Under the pieces are notes generated by a model. That model saw only the letters and a program-made list of their open reading frames with translations. It was not told where the DNA came from and ran no database searches. DNA of 64,000 nucleotides from assembly GCA_010094045.1 (NCBI GenBank), contig ML986634.1:124001-188000 (forward strand), in the 5' to 3' direction. Below are positions 23,463-34,827 of the stretch, in pieces (position 1 is the first letter of the stretch; each line of letters opens with the position of its first letter). This stretch comes from Lojkania enalia. Lineage: Eukaryota > Ascomycota > Dothideomycetes > Pleosporales. Both the position numbers and the translations under genes were made by a program.

Positions 23463-24169
23463 TGTTTAGCAGCATTTTCTACCTATATCCTGCTCGCATC
23501 ACACGCTGCCGGGATTCGATATGACCAGTAGCGCTGATGGAGGCGCCGGATAATTGTGCCGAGAACTTGATAGTAGAAGGAGAAATTAAATCCAATGGTG
23601 CGTAAATGCGGCTTCTCGGAGTGTAGAAGTTGGGGGTTGCGTTGAGCTGAACATGACCTCCTGGTACTGATTGAATTAAGCTTGGCGCAACAGTGGTATA
23701 GCCCCCGTTTCCTCTTATGGGAGTTGGAACCTGCCAATTCAGTCTTGCAGATGAGTTTCGACCCGTACAGTTGAATCTGAATCGGCAATGTTGTGGCTCA
23801 TTCAAGAATCTATCCCACATCGCGTCCCGCACGTGGCTTTATGCTCTGTAAAATCCGGATTATGATCGGTATTGCCATCAAGCCCAATTAATCTTCCAAG
23901 ATACCGTAGAGAACCTGCACTTTTGTAGGTCTTCAAACTGGACGAAGCGGGGAATATTCACGATAGCTCGTATAAATAAGCCTCAAAGAACTTAGATTAC
24001 GAATGACATTCTGCCTTTAGTTACATTTAGGAAATTTGGATTAAAAGGCCAATAATTTTGTCCTTGCTGAAGCACATAGGAAGGAAACCACCACGATATT
24101 TTCCAAAACCGCTTAGTATAGCTAGGACCACTTGCTCCAAACAATAGTTCAATTCACCAAATCACCCAT
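23463..24169. other. Intergenic, one unsupported open frame
   Basis: A 117-codon minus-strand open frame (23479-23832) begins just upstream of the G-alpha-like relic, but it shows no motif and overlaps another open frame. I do not call it a gene. Confidence 0.35.
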
Positions 24170-25340
24170 CTATTGCACTGGCATACCACCCGGAAGTTCC
24201 GTCAACCACCCATCCAACGGATCCTTCACCCTGTTCTTTAAATTGCACTGATTACCCTGCTGAATACTCTGCTCCTTGCCTACAGGACAATTAATCCGGT
24301 TCCCAAGCAAATCGCTATTGCACTGAGCATTAGCATCCATAGCGTTCTGCAGCGCATTACCCTTCCACCCAAACACGTAATCGCCATGGACCCCGTAGCC
24401 AGTCGGATCGCCGAACGACCAGACGAAGGGCTGCGAGCCGTCGGTCGGCCAGATCGATTTGTCATTGAAGGGCGTTGTGTCCCAGATTGTTTCATAGAAG
24501 ACTTGCGGGATGGTGACGGGGTGGGTGGATGGGCATCTACCGCCGGATGCTGGAGTCTAGGTTAGTATGAGCGGAACGAACATATAGAAGAAACGTACGG
24601 TAGGCAGTATGCGATTGGTGATCCGGGCTATCGACATTGACGCCGTCCCAGCAGGTGGGGAAGCGGATGTTGACCATGATCCCCACCTTGCATGTATCCT
24701 TGGGGAAATGAGTGGTTTCGCCGCCTCGCGTCATGCTAGTCTGCAAGCAGGTGTATGAAAGCATGGGATATTTTTTGATCTGCTCTGCAGTTCGGAAACT
24801 TGGGTCGCCTACGGTCATGCGGAAACCGGGCTTGAATGCGGTGACCTTTGCATTGCCTTGAGGGCCGAGGTAGTAGACGGTTTGACCACCATTCGCAGCG
24901 GTGAAACCTAGTGGGTTTCCCTTGGTTTTTAGCGCTTTGAAGGTCCCGTTTCTAGCGCGGAAAAATAGTGTTGCGGTCCAGTAGTTGCTAAAGTCTAGTG
25001 TAGTCTGGTAAGGCTCGAGGCAGCAGATAAACTCAGGGGTCGAGTACCTTCAGCTGGAGTACAACTAGTACAGCTAGCAGTAGAGGGGATGTCATTGACA
25101 CTGGAGTCCATGGTTGTGTTGAAGGCATTCCCTCCAACGATCTGATGTAGATGGGGCGACGGCGCTGTACCGGGGTTGACTAGACTGGCTGTACGTTAGG
25201 ACCCGGTCGTAGACAGAATTGAGATTTACTTACGGATCCAGTCGGTCGACGACGAGCTGTGAACATGAGAAACGTAGCATCGCTCCTGCATTCACACCGA
25301 TAGGGACGGCCGCAGCCGCAAGAAGTGGTTGCCAATACAT
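24170..25340 (-). CDS. Secreted DUF1996 protein
   Basis: Extracellular protein of a fungal family with DUF1996; the biochemical role is unknown. Exons: 25234-25340, 25048-25184, 24599-24994 and 24170-24549. The three introns of 49, 53 and 49 bp start GTAAGT, GTACTC and GTACGT. The product is about 339 residues. Residues 1-19 form a signal peptide (MYWQPLLAAAAVPIGVNAG). Family blocks are MLRFSCSQLVVDRLDPLVNP, PSPHLHQIVGGNAF, CTSC, DFSNYWTATLFF, FPTCWDGVNVDSPDHQSH, RCPSTHPVTIPQVFYE and HGDYVFGWKG. The Cys, His and Asp residues in these blocks are the ones usually kept. It ends LPGGMPVQ without the C-terminal chitin-binding or WSC extension some relatives carry. Confidence 0.92.
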
Positions 25341-26402
25341 GTTCTCCTTGAATTTACGACAGGTAGTCGAATAAACTTCCTGAGAGGAGAGAAATACTGA
25401 TTGATCCCACGCTTAGGAACTACCAGGGGCGAAGTGGAGTTTTATCCTGCTGCAGGCTTTTTCTAGTTGTCTTCTATGCCCACGAGACCATAAGCCGACA
25501 GACATCGGCAATGCTACGCGCCATAGTCAAGCTTTCGTTATTTTCTCCGAGTGTTTGTAGATCATAAATGAAATACATTAATTGCTGAGGTGGCCAATCA
25601 TAAATGCTTCAAGCAATTGCCGACGGGTATACGGATAGTGTTTCATAAGGCTCCATCCTTGAATATTATATATTACTGCCGAACTGCGTCCGTTCCGAAA
25701 TATACACGCCATGCTGTCAAACATTGAAACAATCTCATTCGTACAACTGCTAGTCTCCTATTTTATTAATGGATGATTAGCGTTCCGCTCTGTAGTGGGA
25801 ATGTGCAATGAAGATCCGAAAATTCAACAAGCATGACTTTTAGTATTTCACAACTGCACTTGTCGACAAACCTTGTTCATCGTAGTTGGGTATCTGATCT
25901 CAAAAGGAAATCCGAGAGGATGGGTGAATGGGAGGATTTTGGATTATAGAAGGGCTGAGATGGCATCGGTATTATATGTGAAAGTGACTGCTCTTGCTAA
26001 CGTCACATAGCTTACCTCGGAGAAAAAAGGGGGGCGGGCTTGAGCCTAGAGGAAGGTCCCATAATCTCCGAATTCCTTCTCATATCCAGCAATATCTCTT
26101 ACCAAAATTCCAAACTCCTCTAATCATTACAAATCCTACTGCAGTCCACCTAGAACACCTACTCCCCTAATTTATCCTACGCTTAACTCCACCTCTTCCT
26201 CCAAACATGATCAAAGTCCCTATTATTTCTAGATGCCGGGCGAGGTTTTAGCTACTATTCATATCTCGCTATGTCTTAGACGAAGCTGTCGTACAAGCTA
26301 TCATTTTATTGGATATGATAACATATAAGAATTGCTACAAATTCGGGTATCCAGAAAGGCAAAGAAATATCTACAAATGCCACTCATCCACCATCGTCTC
26401 TC
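25341..26402. other. Intergenic, no gene seen
   Basis: A 1.06-kb stretch between two genes for secreted proteins on the same strand. Nothing gene-like is visible; it should hold the DUF1996 gene promoter. Confidence 0.4.
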
Positions 26403-27644
26403 CTACGGCCCCTGCGTAACATCCCACATCTTCCCCAGCAACCCCTTAACCTCTGTATTCCTCCAAGCCGTCCACTCCTTATTAACCAGTCCCCATCCCT
26501 CCTCCTTATCCACAACGCCATCTCTAACATAATAATTCCCCTGCAGCGCCCAAAGCGCCCAATCTCCATCATTCCCCGTTACATACTCGACCAAGCAGTT
26601 CAAATAATCGTAGTCTTCCTGGGATCCGATACCGTGGCGCTCGGGTGGGCCTCCCGTCATCCCGAAGCCGAACTCACTGAGCCATAGCGGGCCAGTGTAG
26701 TCTTGGTTCTGGGTTAGGAGGAAGCCAGTGTAGGCGCCGACTTGCTGTTTCCAGAGGAAGCAGTTTTTGAACGAGGTGATCCAGGGGATGGAGAATGTGT
26801 AGTGGTGCCATTCCCAGACAATTTTGCCGGCCCAGCGCGAGCGGTCGAGTGGCTTGGAACGCAGGAAGGAAGCATCTTGTGACGAATACGTGCCGCCCAT
26901 GATGATGAGCAGGTCTTTGTTGGCGTTGTGCACGGCGTCGGCGCCCTGTGGGATGAACGTGTACCAGGCGTCTCTGCTCTGGACGACGGGCACCTCGCGG
27001 ATCTCATTGCGCAGCCCGATGCCTGCGACCGCGGGGTGTTTTGCAGAGAAGCTGGCCATGGCGGCGAGCCCCTTGAGCCAATCGTCGGTCTTGAAGTTCC
27101 GGGAGTTGGATTCTACGTAGCCGGGTGCTTTGTCCCACCAGCCGTTCCCGTCCTCTAGGCTGCAGCACCAGCTAGCCTTGGAGACGTGATTGTCGAGTAT
27201 GACGCGCAGGTTGTGCGTGCCGAGCGTGTCGATTACTTTGCCAAAGGTTTCAGATACGGTAGCCATTTCTATCCAGGGGTTTTTCTCTTTTACGCGCGAC
27301 CACAGGCTGTCGACATCGGCTTTGGGGGCGCCGGCGCGGTCAGCGAGCGTGCTGAAGCTCTCGCTAACTTTTTGGTCCTGGTGGAGCGCCATGTCGATGC
27401 TGAAGGTTAGGCGCACGCAATTGAAGCCTGAGTCGGAGACTAGGCGTGCGATGGCCTCGACAGGCTGGTGTTGAAGGCCTTCGGGGATGTTGGCTTCCAT
27501 ATGACCGGCCCAGTTTATGCAGCGGAATTTAAATCGTTTATTATTGGAGTCCATTATCCATCGGGAGGACGTGTGGAGAGGCTCCAGTTGCGCGGATGCG
27601 ATGCTTCCTAGCACGAAAAGCCCTGTTAGGAATTTGAGCAACAT
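26403..27644 (-). CDS. Secreted glycoside hydrolase family 5 (cellulase-type) enzyme
   Basis: Extracellular beta-glycanase; GH5 enzymes use a retaining mechanism with two glutamates. Single exon, about 413 residues. I start at 27644 because the protein then opens with a clear signal peptide (MLLKFLTGLFVLGSIASAQ); an upstream ATG at 27749 would bury it behind 35 polar residues. Visible family features are FKFRCINWAGHMEANIPEGL near the mature N-terminus, GFNCVRLTFS, RVILDNHVSKASWCC, GLRNEIRE (acid/base Glu after Asn), WEWHHYTFS, and WLSEFGFG (nucleophile Glu). The C-terminal DWALWALQGNYYVRDG closes the barrel. There is no carbohydrate-binding module. Exact substrate (cellulose, mannan, glucosylceramide) cannot be read from these motifs. 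Confidence 0.92.
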   Translation of the reverse strand: MLLKFLTGLFVLGSIASAQLEPLHTSSRWIMDSNNKRFKFRCINWAGHMEANIPEGLQHQPVEAIARLVSDSGFNCVRLTFSIDMALHQDQKVSESFSTLADRAGAPKADVDSLWSRVKEKNPWIEMATVSETFGKVIDTLGTHNLRVILDNHVSKASWCCSLEDGNGWWDKAPGYVESNSRNFKTDDWLKGLAAMASFSAKHPAVAGIGLRNEIREVPVVQSRDAWYTFIPQGADAVHNANKDLLIIMGGTYSSQDASFLRSKPLDRSRWAGKIVWEWHHYTFSIPWITSFKNCFLWKQQVGAYTGFLLTQNQDYTGPLWLSEFGFGMTGGPPERHGIGSQEDYDYLNCLVEYVTGNDGDWALWALQGNYYVRDGVVDKEEGWGLVNKEWTAWRNTEVKGLLGKMWDVTQGP

Positions 27645-28622
27645 GACTGTGATGCTGCTAGTTTCGAACACTAAACGAGTGTGGGGGTGCGAACGCGTGT
27701 GGTTGGGAAAAACTGGTGAACCGTAGTTGAGGCCGTCCATGACGTCCATTTTATTGTTGTATTAAGATGTGGTACCTGCGTAGCCACCGTTACAATTTCC
27801 AATCTTTTAAGGACATGTGAATGGAATTGCTGGCCTGAACGGCCTACTAGGCTCGTATTCGGATGGCATCCTGGGAGGAATCTAGGGAAAGCCAGGTTTT
27901 AGGGCGCCGCCTTCCTAGTTGGGGTAATAGCCGGGATGGATGGGGAAGTCAGCTAAGGTGTTAATATCTTTTTGAACAACTAGAGGAATACCCTAGAAAA
28001 CATAAGGGGAGGGGGTGGCGGTGCGGTGGCTTCATTTGGATAGAGATGTTTGATGTCGGGGCCGAGGTTTTCTGGGCCAACAGCTTTGAGCGGGGAAGGG
28101 AACGTGAATTTTGCTGCAAGTAGTTGTTAGCAATTGAATTAAGCTAACGCTGTACCGTCTGCAATGTTGGCAACCTACTTCAAGATTGGATTAATTGAAT
28201 TGGAAGGGGGATCGCAATGATTGACATGGCAAAATCTTAAAGGATTGGTGAAGCGGAAATTGGAAGGGATGGGTATCCTGCACTAATCCCTTTCCAGCTC
28301 TAGGTTAACCTTCGCCTCATCACGTGGCCGTGCACGCCTCTCTTCTCGTACACGTTCAACGACACCTCATCCATCTCACGATATATATATCTTCCGCCCG
28401 AGAACGCTGGCTGGCACGGCCACATTGAAATCCACATGGATGATTAAATTCTTGGCTTAAGAAGCCTTAATACCATTGAACGCAGGTCCGAATTTGCCTT
28501 CTCAGCTTGACAATTACTGCGATGCCCGGCAACTCACGCGATGGCGGTGCGACAATTCTTTAATGCGGTGGCCGTTCCTCATTCAATTTCATAACTCATA
28601 GCCCTAAGCCTCATCCGCCTGA
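27645..28622. other. Intergenic, promoter side of the GH5 gene
   Basis: A 0.98-kb stretch without gene character. It includes short TATATATAT runs near 28380. Upstream elements of the GH5 gene should lie at the left. Confidence 0.4.
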
Positions 28623-28982
28623 CTACATCATTCCCATCCCAAAAATTATCCCAACTATCCCGACTATCATCGCCATTTTCGCAAACGATCGCTCTTTCGC
28701 AGTCTTCGCTTCTGACATGACAATGCCCGCTCGCTCCACATTTGCAGCAGGTACAATCGTTGGAACAGGTTTGTTCGCAGGCAGGGGGTGCATACTGTGC
28801 CGCGAGGTATGATCTAGGTCGAGATGTGCTTGTGGTGCCTGCTGCTGCGCGTTAGGTGACACAGCGTCAGACTGCAAATATGAAGAACGAGAACGTACAC
28901 CTCGAGGATCAAACCCTAAGATCCCGATCCCCGAGGCCATCAGGAAGAATATAATCGCACTTAGTAGTACTGCGAGCTTCAT
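28623..28982 (-). CDS. Small two-helix hypothetical membrane protein
   Basis: Single-exon frame of 119 codons with coherent protein character. An N-terminal signal or anchor helix (MKLAVLLSAIIFFLMASGIG) is followed by about 75 polar residues with a Gln/Ala/His-rich stretch, and a C-terminal helix (MAMIVGIVGIIFGMGMM) ends at the last residue. No cysteines are present and no family is recognised. It could be a small membrane protein; a tail this hydrophobic with an N-terminal signal could also be a GPI signal. Not proven to be expressed. Confidence 0.45.
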   Translation of the reverse strand: MKLAVLLSAIIFFLMASGIGILGFDPRGVRSRSSYLQSDAVSPNAQQQAPQAHLDLDHTSRHSMHPLPANKPVPTIVPAANVERAGIVMSEAKTAKERSFAKMAMIVGIVGIIFGMGMM

Positions 28983-29823
28983 GATGACGCTCCCAGCTTT
29001 ATGGAATCACAGCAGAGCAATTCAGAAGGAGAGAATAGCAAGACACAGCACTGTCAGTATTGTGCATATTACATATAAACCCCGGATGCAACGGGCCCCT
29101 CTCCCCTCACACCCGATATCCAAGATCGCGCACCTTACTAGCTCACTAGTCCTCCGCTATGACAGAAAGCGCCATGCCTAAACGATATCTGCTGATGGGT
29201 TCCTCGTGCACAATGACCGCATGTGGGGATAGTCGGCCAATGATCTGCTAGCCTAACACAATGTCGAACTCCACGTTCATTTTGGTTGCGGAGGCGCGAA
29301 GTAGTGCAGTGAAGTGCTGGGATTGTATGTATTGTGGGTTTGAGTTAGTGGTAGCAGGGACGTGGAGGGATAAATAGATATCGAGTATGTATTTGTGGAC
29401 ATGGCATTTGGTATTGTTTAACGCTCGACTCTGGGTATTCATACTCCTTCGCTCGCGCACTGGTGAATAGGATGGAAGGAGCCAAATTCAACCTCGCACT
29501 TATAAATTATAGATGCGATTAGATAGATCGACTAGACATATGATACAACAACCAGTCTTATTCCGACTCCACAATAGAACACAACAAAATGAATATGGAC
29601 CGCACGCGATCAACTACAGCCGATAATGCGGATGTGGTTATGAAAATAAATCTGGACCGAATGACTACACGCATAGATGTGGTATTAGACAATGACATCC
29701 CATGCTCCACATCAAACCTCTCCCTATTCCCCCTAGCAAGCATCGTCCCAAACTATTCCCTACAAACAACTTTCTCCACCCAAAAACTCTCCATTCCAAC
29801 AACCACAAAATACACTCCTCCAT
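28983..29823. other. Intergenic, no gene seen
   Basis: An 841-bp stretch. Open frames here are short, and the Pro/Thr-rich frames at 29.6-29.9 kb are shadows of the neighbouring methyltransferase gene or low-complexity sequence. Confidence 0.35.
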
Positions 29824-31064
29824 CTACTCCACCCCCAACCACCGCCCGCCCGCCCCTCTCCAACAAACCACACTCCTCCCATGCCCCTTCCCTATCACCC
29901 TAATCCCTCCAACAACCTCCTCCCCATCCTGGTCAGGCACGTCCCTCCAGATAACCACTTCGAACTCGCTATCCCTCGCCAACCCCGCGACTCTGAGCCC
30001 CTGCTGCAGATCCGCGACTTCCAATAGGACAATTTGTGCGTCGACGAGTCGTGCGGTGCGTAGGATGCGTGGGTAAAAAGTGTCGCCGCCGTCCATTTCC
30101 GGTCGGTTGTGTGCTTGCTGCTGCTGGTGATTGTATGGCTGTGAAGAATTAGGAGATAGGGATTGGGTAGGAGGTGGAGGGGGAACAAGCGCCCTCCTCG
30201 GCTCAAAATGCCGGACAGAAAGCGCGGTAGAACTCCAGTACGCCTTCAGCGACACATACGGTGGATTTGCCGTCAGCACATCCCACTTGCCTCCCAGCCC
30301 TTCTTTCTCCAGCACCCGCGTCAACGAGTCCGGTGCATCTATGTCGCGCAGGACATCCGCCCGCACAAACCGCACCGCATCCCCATCTACCCCCGCCACA
30401 TTTCCGCGGCCAACTTTACACAGATTATAGCGTGCGAGCCGTAGAGCCCGCTCCTCGACATCCACACCCAGACAACTCACATCAACATCCTGTCTTCGCC
30501 TCATCTCGTGCTGGAAGAGTAGTGGTATACATCCGCTACCTGTGCAGAGATCCAGTAATTTGAGCTCCTCCGGGAGATTCTCCGCACGACGGAGGAGGCG
30601 GGCAAGATGCGTTGTACTCGCTGCTGTTTCCTGCCTATACGTACGTATACATCAGCCATCCATCCCATCCATCTATACAGATATATGTACACAAGCGTGA
30701 AGATATATGGAAAGCCAGACAAGGAATTTACGCAGACACACCTCGGCACCAAAACTCCCCTCCTCACAAAAACCTCCAGGTCTCCGAAGTACTCGCTGCC
30801 TAGCAAATACTGCAGCGGCGTCCCGAGGCCCCGTTTCCTAACCAGTTCCCTCAAAACTTTGCATTTCCACGCCTTGGTTTCAAACCTGCATTTTAATACT
30901 TCAGCACCATTCGCATATTTCTGTGCGATCCGTTCCGCATGTTCGTCCAACCATCTCAGCTCGTTCTGCGCCGAAGATAGGGTGCGACAAGGCCGTAGGA
31001 GCGCGGGGAGGAGTGGGTTCAGGGAGCGGGCGTGGCGGAGGAGGGACGGGGAGAGGCGGGGCAT
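29824..31064 (-). CDS. MTQ1: HemK/MTQ1-type release-factor glutamine methyltransferase, mitochondrial
   Basis: SAM-dependent enzyme that methylates the Gln of the GGQ motif in the mitochondrial release factor. Exons are 30742-31064 and 29824-30634; the 107-bp intron runs GTGTGT to TATAG and gives VPRQETAAST at the join. The product is about 377 residues. The N-terminus, rich in Arg, Leu and Ser without acids, fits mitochondrial import. The N-terminal helical part contains GTPLQYLLGSEYFGDL, a HemK hallmark. SAM-binding motif I is LDLCTGSGCIPLL, the acidic loop is GVDVEERAL, and the catalytic motif is NPPYVS. A Pro/Gln-rich insert of about 35 residues (around PPPPPTQSLSPNSSQP) interrupts the region after NPPY. 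The upstream open frame from 30504 alone would lack motif I, so the two-exon model is preferred. Confidence 0.9.
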
Positions 31065-31553
31065 TGCATTGTGTAGCTGCTTTGAGGAAGATTGAACGAA
31101 TGGGATTGAGTTGAATAGATGAATTAATATAGTACAAAAACTGTAGATATTTCAAGAGGTTCGAATATCCGATGATAGACTAGACTAGGGGCCGGCTTGG
31201 CGACCCGTGTCACGTAGCCAATCAGTCCATTGCAGGCATAATGAGTATGTAGATGTGAGTTGCATTCAGCATTTGTAAAGAGAGTATCCGAGGCAGCTAT
31301 AAATTACCTCGCAACAATCGTTTTCGGAGGCATATACGCAGAGGCATGATGAGATCCAAAAAACCCAAATGTCGGGGTATCTTGCTCTTAACAAAACGCT
31401 ATCCATGACCATATGACCATTCATAACCACATGACCATCCATGCAAGACATTAAACCAAGGGTATCGCAGAGCCGAAAAACGCCAGGAGAACGCACGAAT
31501 CCATTAATACCATTCGCTTGTTCGAGGGTCCCGTGAGCAGTGAGGAGGTAGAC
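31065..31553. other. Intergenic, no gene seen
   Basis: A 489-bp stretch upstream of the methyltransferase gene and downstream of the next minus-strand gene. No supported feature. Confidence 0.4.
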
Positions 31554-32771
31554 CTAGTCGCCGTAGTCTTGCGAGTTCTTCTCATGAAATTGGACCTTAT
31601 TGTTCTTGTTCTCCATGGCTTTCACTTCGTGAGCGACGAACGTTCGGAAATCGTCCTTGAAGATTTCCTCCTGGAAGTTAGCCCAAGGGTCTTTCTTAGG
31701 CTGAATATGGCTTAGAGGGTTCTTGATAGGGGCTGGAGACTCTTGAACTACGGCTGGAGCATTTTGGACGGCCTTGGGGGGAGCGGATACTCGGAGGACG
31801 AGCTTAGGCTCGGACTTCTCAGCGCTAATGATGGCTACGTTCTTTAGCGTGTGGTCCTTGGACCAGGAGACGAAATCCATGAAGGTAAAGCAAGCGTAGA
31901 GTCCTAGGAAGATAGCTTCCTCAGGTGGGAGTGCTAGTAGGATAGCAGACAAGTAGGTTCCCAGTCCAGCACAGATGGCTATTATGAGAATTGGAAGGAC
32001 AGTTGCGACATCAGTTCGAACCTGGCGGAAGACTAGTTGAGCTTGAGCAACTACTTCTGGCGCGGCAACTAATTTGGTGCTTGAAACCGGCCGTTTGGGA
32101 CTGGGAGTCCTAGAAAGGTGCAGAGGGGGCTCCATTCCAGGAGAGGGCCGGTCCTAAACATGCGGCGCTCAGGGACACTTGCGATGTCCGCCGGATCCCT
32201 AACTAACACGCTAAAGCCAGCATCCATGAAGGTGGCAATCTTACCAAGGTATTTAGGGTCGAATCGCGATAGAACCCTCAAGCTGAGGGGACACTTGGTG
32301 ATACCCGCCTCAAGGCCGGAGACAAGGATGATCTTGGTGTCAGGATAAGCCTTGATTAAGTTGCTTGCGAAGTAGGTAGCTGGAATTCCAGCCAAAACAT
32401 CGTATCGTCCAGTCAACTTATCGTGGTCATTGCGACCATAGGGGACACCGTTTTCCTTGCGGTGGGCTGCTTCGAGCCACAATCCGAAATCACGCTCGCG
32501 ATTAGTAGCGGCCGCGGAGGCGTCATAAACTTTAAGTCCAATAGCCTTGAGAGTGGCAGTGATCTCTGTGAGACATTTCAAAGGCGTGCGCATTGGTATT
32601 GGAATGGGGGATAATTACGGGAAGTGTCGGCGCCATCGAGACCGAGGACGATAGCCTTTTGATCATGATGTACTTGTTGGAGTCAATGTCGATAAGACGC
32701 TTTGGACTGTCTCCGGTAGCGGGAGTCGTGGTAGTAACAACTCTAGCCACAGTAGTAGTGGTGGGGGCCAT
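31554..32771 (-). pseudogene. Sulfotransferase-like gene with two frame breaks and C-terminal membrane helices
   Basis: The start at 32771 (MAPTTTTVARVVTTTT) leads to KRLIDIDSNKYIMIK, then the frame must shift by one base at the AAAA run (T run 32657-32660 on the plus strand) to read AIVLGLDGADTS. A 53-bp intron (32566-32618, GTAATT to CACAG) joins this to QITATLKAIGLKVYD and GLWLEAAHR, the order of fungal P-loop sulfotransferase-family proteins (family memory). YPDTKIILVSGLEAG and LCTFLGLPVP follow. Near 32086-32094 a second shift is needed to enter the frame with two hydrophobic segments (ATVLPILIIAICAGLGTYL and AIFLGLYACFTFMDF) and a charged tail. The P-loop lacks the usual RTGT core (it reads DGAD). 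It may be a decayed gene or an assembly with two one-base errors; separate small genes are less likely. Confidence 0.5.
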
Positions 32772-34647
32772 AAGAGTAGTGAAGATGGACGACAAGAAGA
32801 ATTGATGTAGGGAGAAATGAAGAGAGATCTGATTGATGAGACTGAAAGTGGGGCAGTAAACGGCTGGATCGATATCAAGATCACAAAGAAGCTGTGTAGA
32901 AAGCAATCGAGTTAAATTGTAGTAAGATGTTCTGGTTCAGGTTCTCGGCGCGGGAGGAGGGCATATATGCAGCCTAATGATCACAGGCGACCAAAGATGC
33001 AGGCGACTGGCTGGGAGTTAGTGCGTTCACCGTTAATCAGTACTTTTACCGTTGCTGCAACCTCGACCTTACACAAAACGACAAGCGTTCTTGGGCTCGA
33101 AACGAGCGTAAACTTTGACAAATGGGCTGTGGTCTTCATATAATCTATAGATCGACTTGTAGATAAATTTTGCGTAGAAACGGCGCGAATTGAGCTACTG
33201 GCAGTCGAGTTCTTGTGAACTGGGTCGGCGGTGAAAATGACTTCTCGAGGATGCTCTACTGGGGTTCAGCTTTGCCACCCAGCCACCTCGCGGCTAGTTT
33301 TCAGGGCACAGTAGTACCAAATAGGTGGGCGAAGGAGGACAACACGAGGGGCTGGATGTTGTGCTGGCGGGTGGAGCCCGAGTGAAGAGGATTTGGGAGG
33401 ACTGGCGACTGGAAGAAGCGGGCGACGGCAGATGACGCTGATTTTACCTGCGCCATTAGGTGATTGGCTGCTCTCAGGTCTCTAAGCAGCTGCCTCCCGG
33501 GGCGTAATTCTGTGAATGAGCGGAGACACAGCAGTGCTATGGCAGACCCAATTGCCTTCCACACCGTGAAGATGGTCCATCAGTGCCTCCGCAGCGCCTG
33601 GCTATGCCCCGGGGAGCATTCTGCTCCGACAGATGCAGCGTAAAGTACCTCTACACTTGGTTTCTGCCCACGTGCCTTCTAATTTCATTCATGTCCTATG
33701 CACCTTCCTCCTGCCCTTGCGCCTTCCAGTCTTGGCGCGGTATACGGGGAGAGACGTCCGCCCCATCAAGGTTGTGACTAAGCTGTAAGACTTGGAAGCA
33801 AACAACCACTTCTGCCACATCCATCTGATCATCATCATCTTTTTTCTTCTTCTTCTTTATGCCGCTATCCTTATGCTTCGAGTCGGATACCTGCTCTTTC
33901 CATTCTGATGTCGTTCATCTGGCACGACGCACGGACTATGGACCGCTAGGTTGAGCCTCCCGAGCCGAGTACCAACGCCACAGCGATCGAGGAGCCACAC
34001 CGCCACCAAGCATCATCTTTCGAGAGGAGGCTCTGCAAATGATTTCCGCTGCGCCTGAGATGAGATCGCTTGTGTTGTCCGCTCGTCGTTGGCCGCAATG
34101 CCGTGGAACACCAGCACCAGGTCTGGGTGCAGACAAGCTTCTCGTTACTTGGCTAGCCGCGCCCGCTTCTCCACATTACTGAATCGTACTTCTCCCGGCC
34201 AAGCTACACCATGCTCATACTTGATCACTAGATCCGTACCCGGATCTTCCTCAGCTGTTATTCTCAACTGCCGACGGGCTAGTGGCGTTGCCCTTCCCGT
34301 CTCCTGGCCGTCGTGACTCTCGCCCGCCGCCCTTAGTGCAGCACAGCATCACAACACCACAGCAGCTCGTCGCGTGCAAGATGTCACGGAAGAACCATGT
34401 TGTTCCACGGTGCATACATACCCGTTATCTGGAGTGGACGGATTAGGCATCTTCAGGCTGATCGTCCTGATCCCAGGCCTCTGGAACCGCGTTGCATATT
34501 AATCTACGCGGCCAACCGCGCCTTACTTGTACATGCCCGTCTAGACAATCTTTCTGTATCTCCCTTCGCCCACCAATTGCTTCCCCACACCTAGATGGTA
34601 TAAAGTGCCAAGTACCTCCGCGCTTGGCCGAGGGCACCGTCTCATTT
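32772..34647. other. Intergenic, possible unrecognised coding relic on the minus strand
   Basis: A 1.9-kb stretch upstream of the sugar transporter. On the minus strand about 34310-34020 reads for roughly 100 codons with one stop and a balanced amino-acid mix (for example DPGTDLVIKYEHGVAWPGEV). I do not recognise it. A CATCATCATCTTTTTTCTTCTTCTTC microsatellite lies at about 33830-33860. Confidence 0.3.
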
Positions 34648-34660
34648 GTGGGGTCCCCAC
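34648..34660. promoter_or_regulatory. Palindromic double CreA-type site (GTGGGG T CCCCAC)
   Basis: Perfect 13-bp inverted repeat made of two SYGGRG half-sites in opposite orientation, 168 bp upstream of the sugar transporter start codon. CreA/Mig1 carbon-catabolite repressors bind this consensus, and paired sites are the functional kind in Aspergillus. The position suggests glucose repression of the transporter; this is inference. Confidence 0.5.
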
Positions 34661-34827
34661 GCGGCATCCCCCATTCGCGCCTTGGCGCCTCCTTCGGCAT
34701 TTGGGTAAATTCAACTGCCATCCATGCGGTCTAGGCAGACGGATCTTCAGGGCTATAAGGACCCCTGGCCTCCAAAAAATATGATGTTTCATTGCAACCC
34801 TGAATTCCTGTCAAACCTCAACTAACA

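Noticed and set aside
23479..23832. 117-codon minus-strand open frame before the G-alpha-like relic
   Set aside because: No recognisable family, overlaps another frame, and does not join the relic in phase.
33301..33564. 87-codon minus-strand open frame
   Set aside because: No motif and no start or splice context; probably chance.
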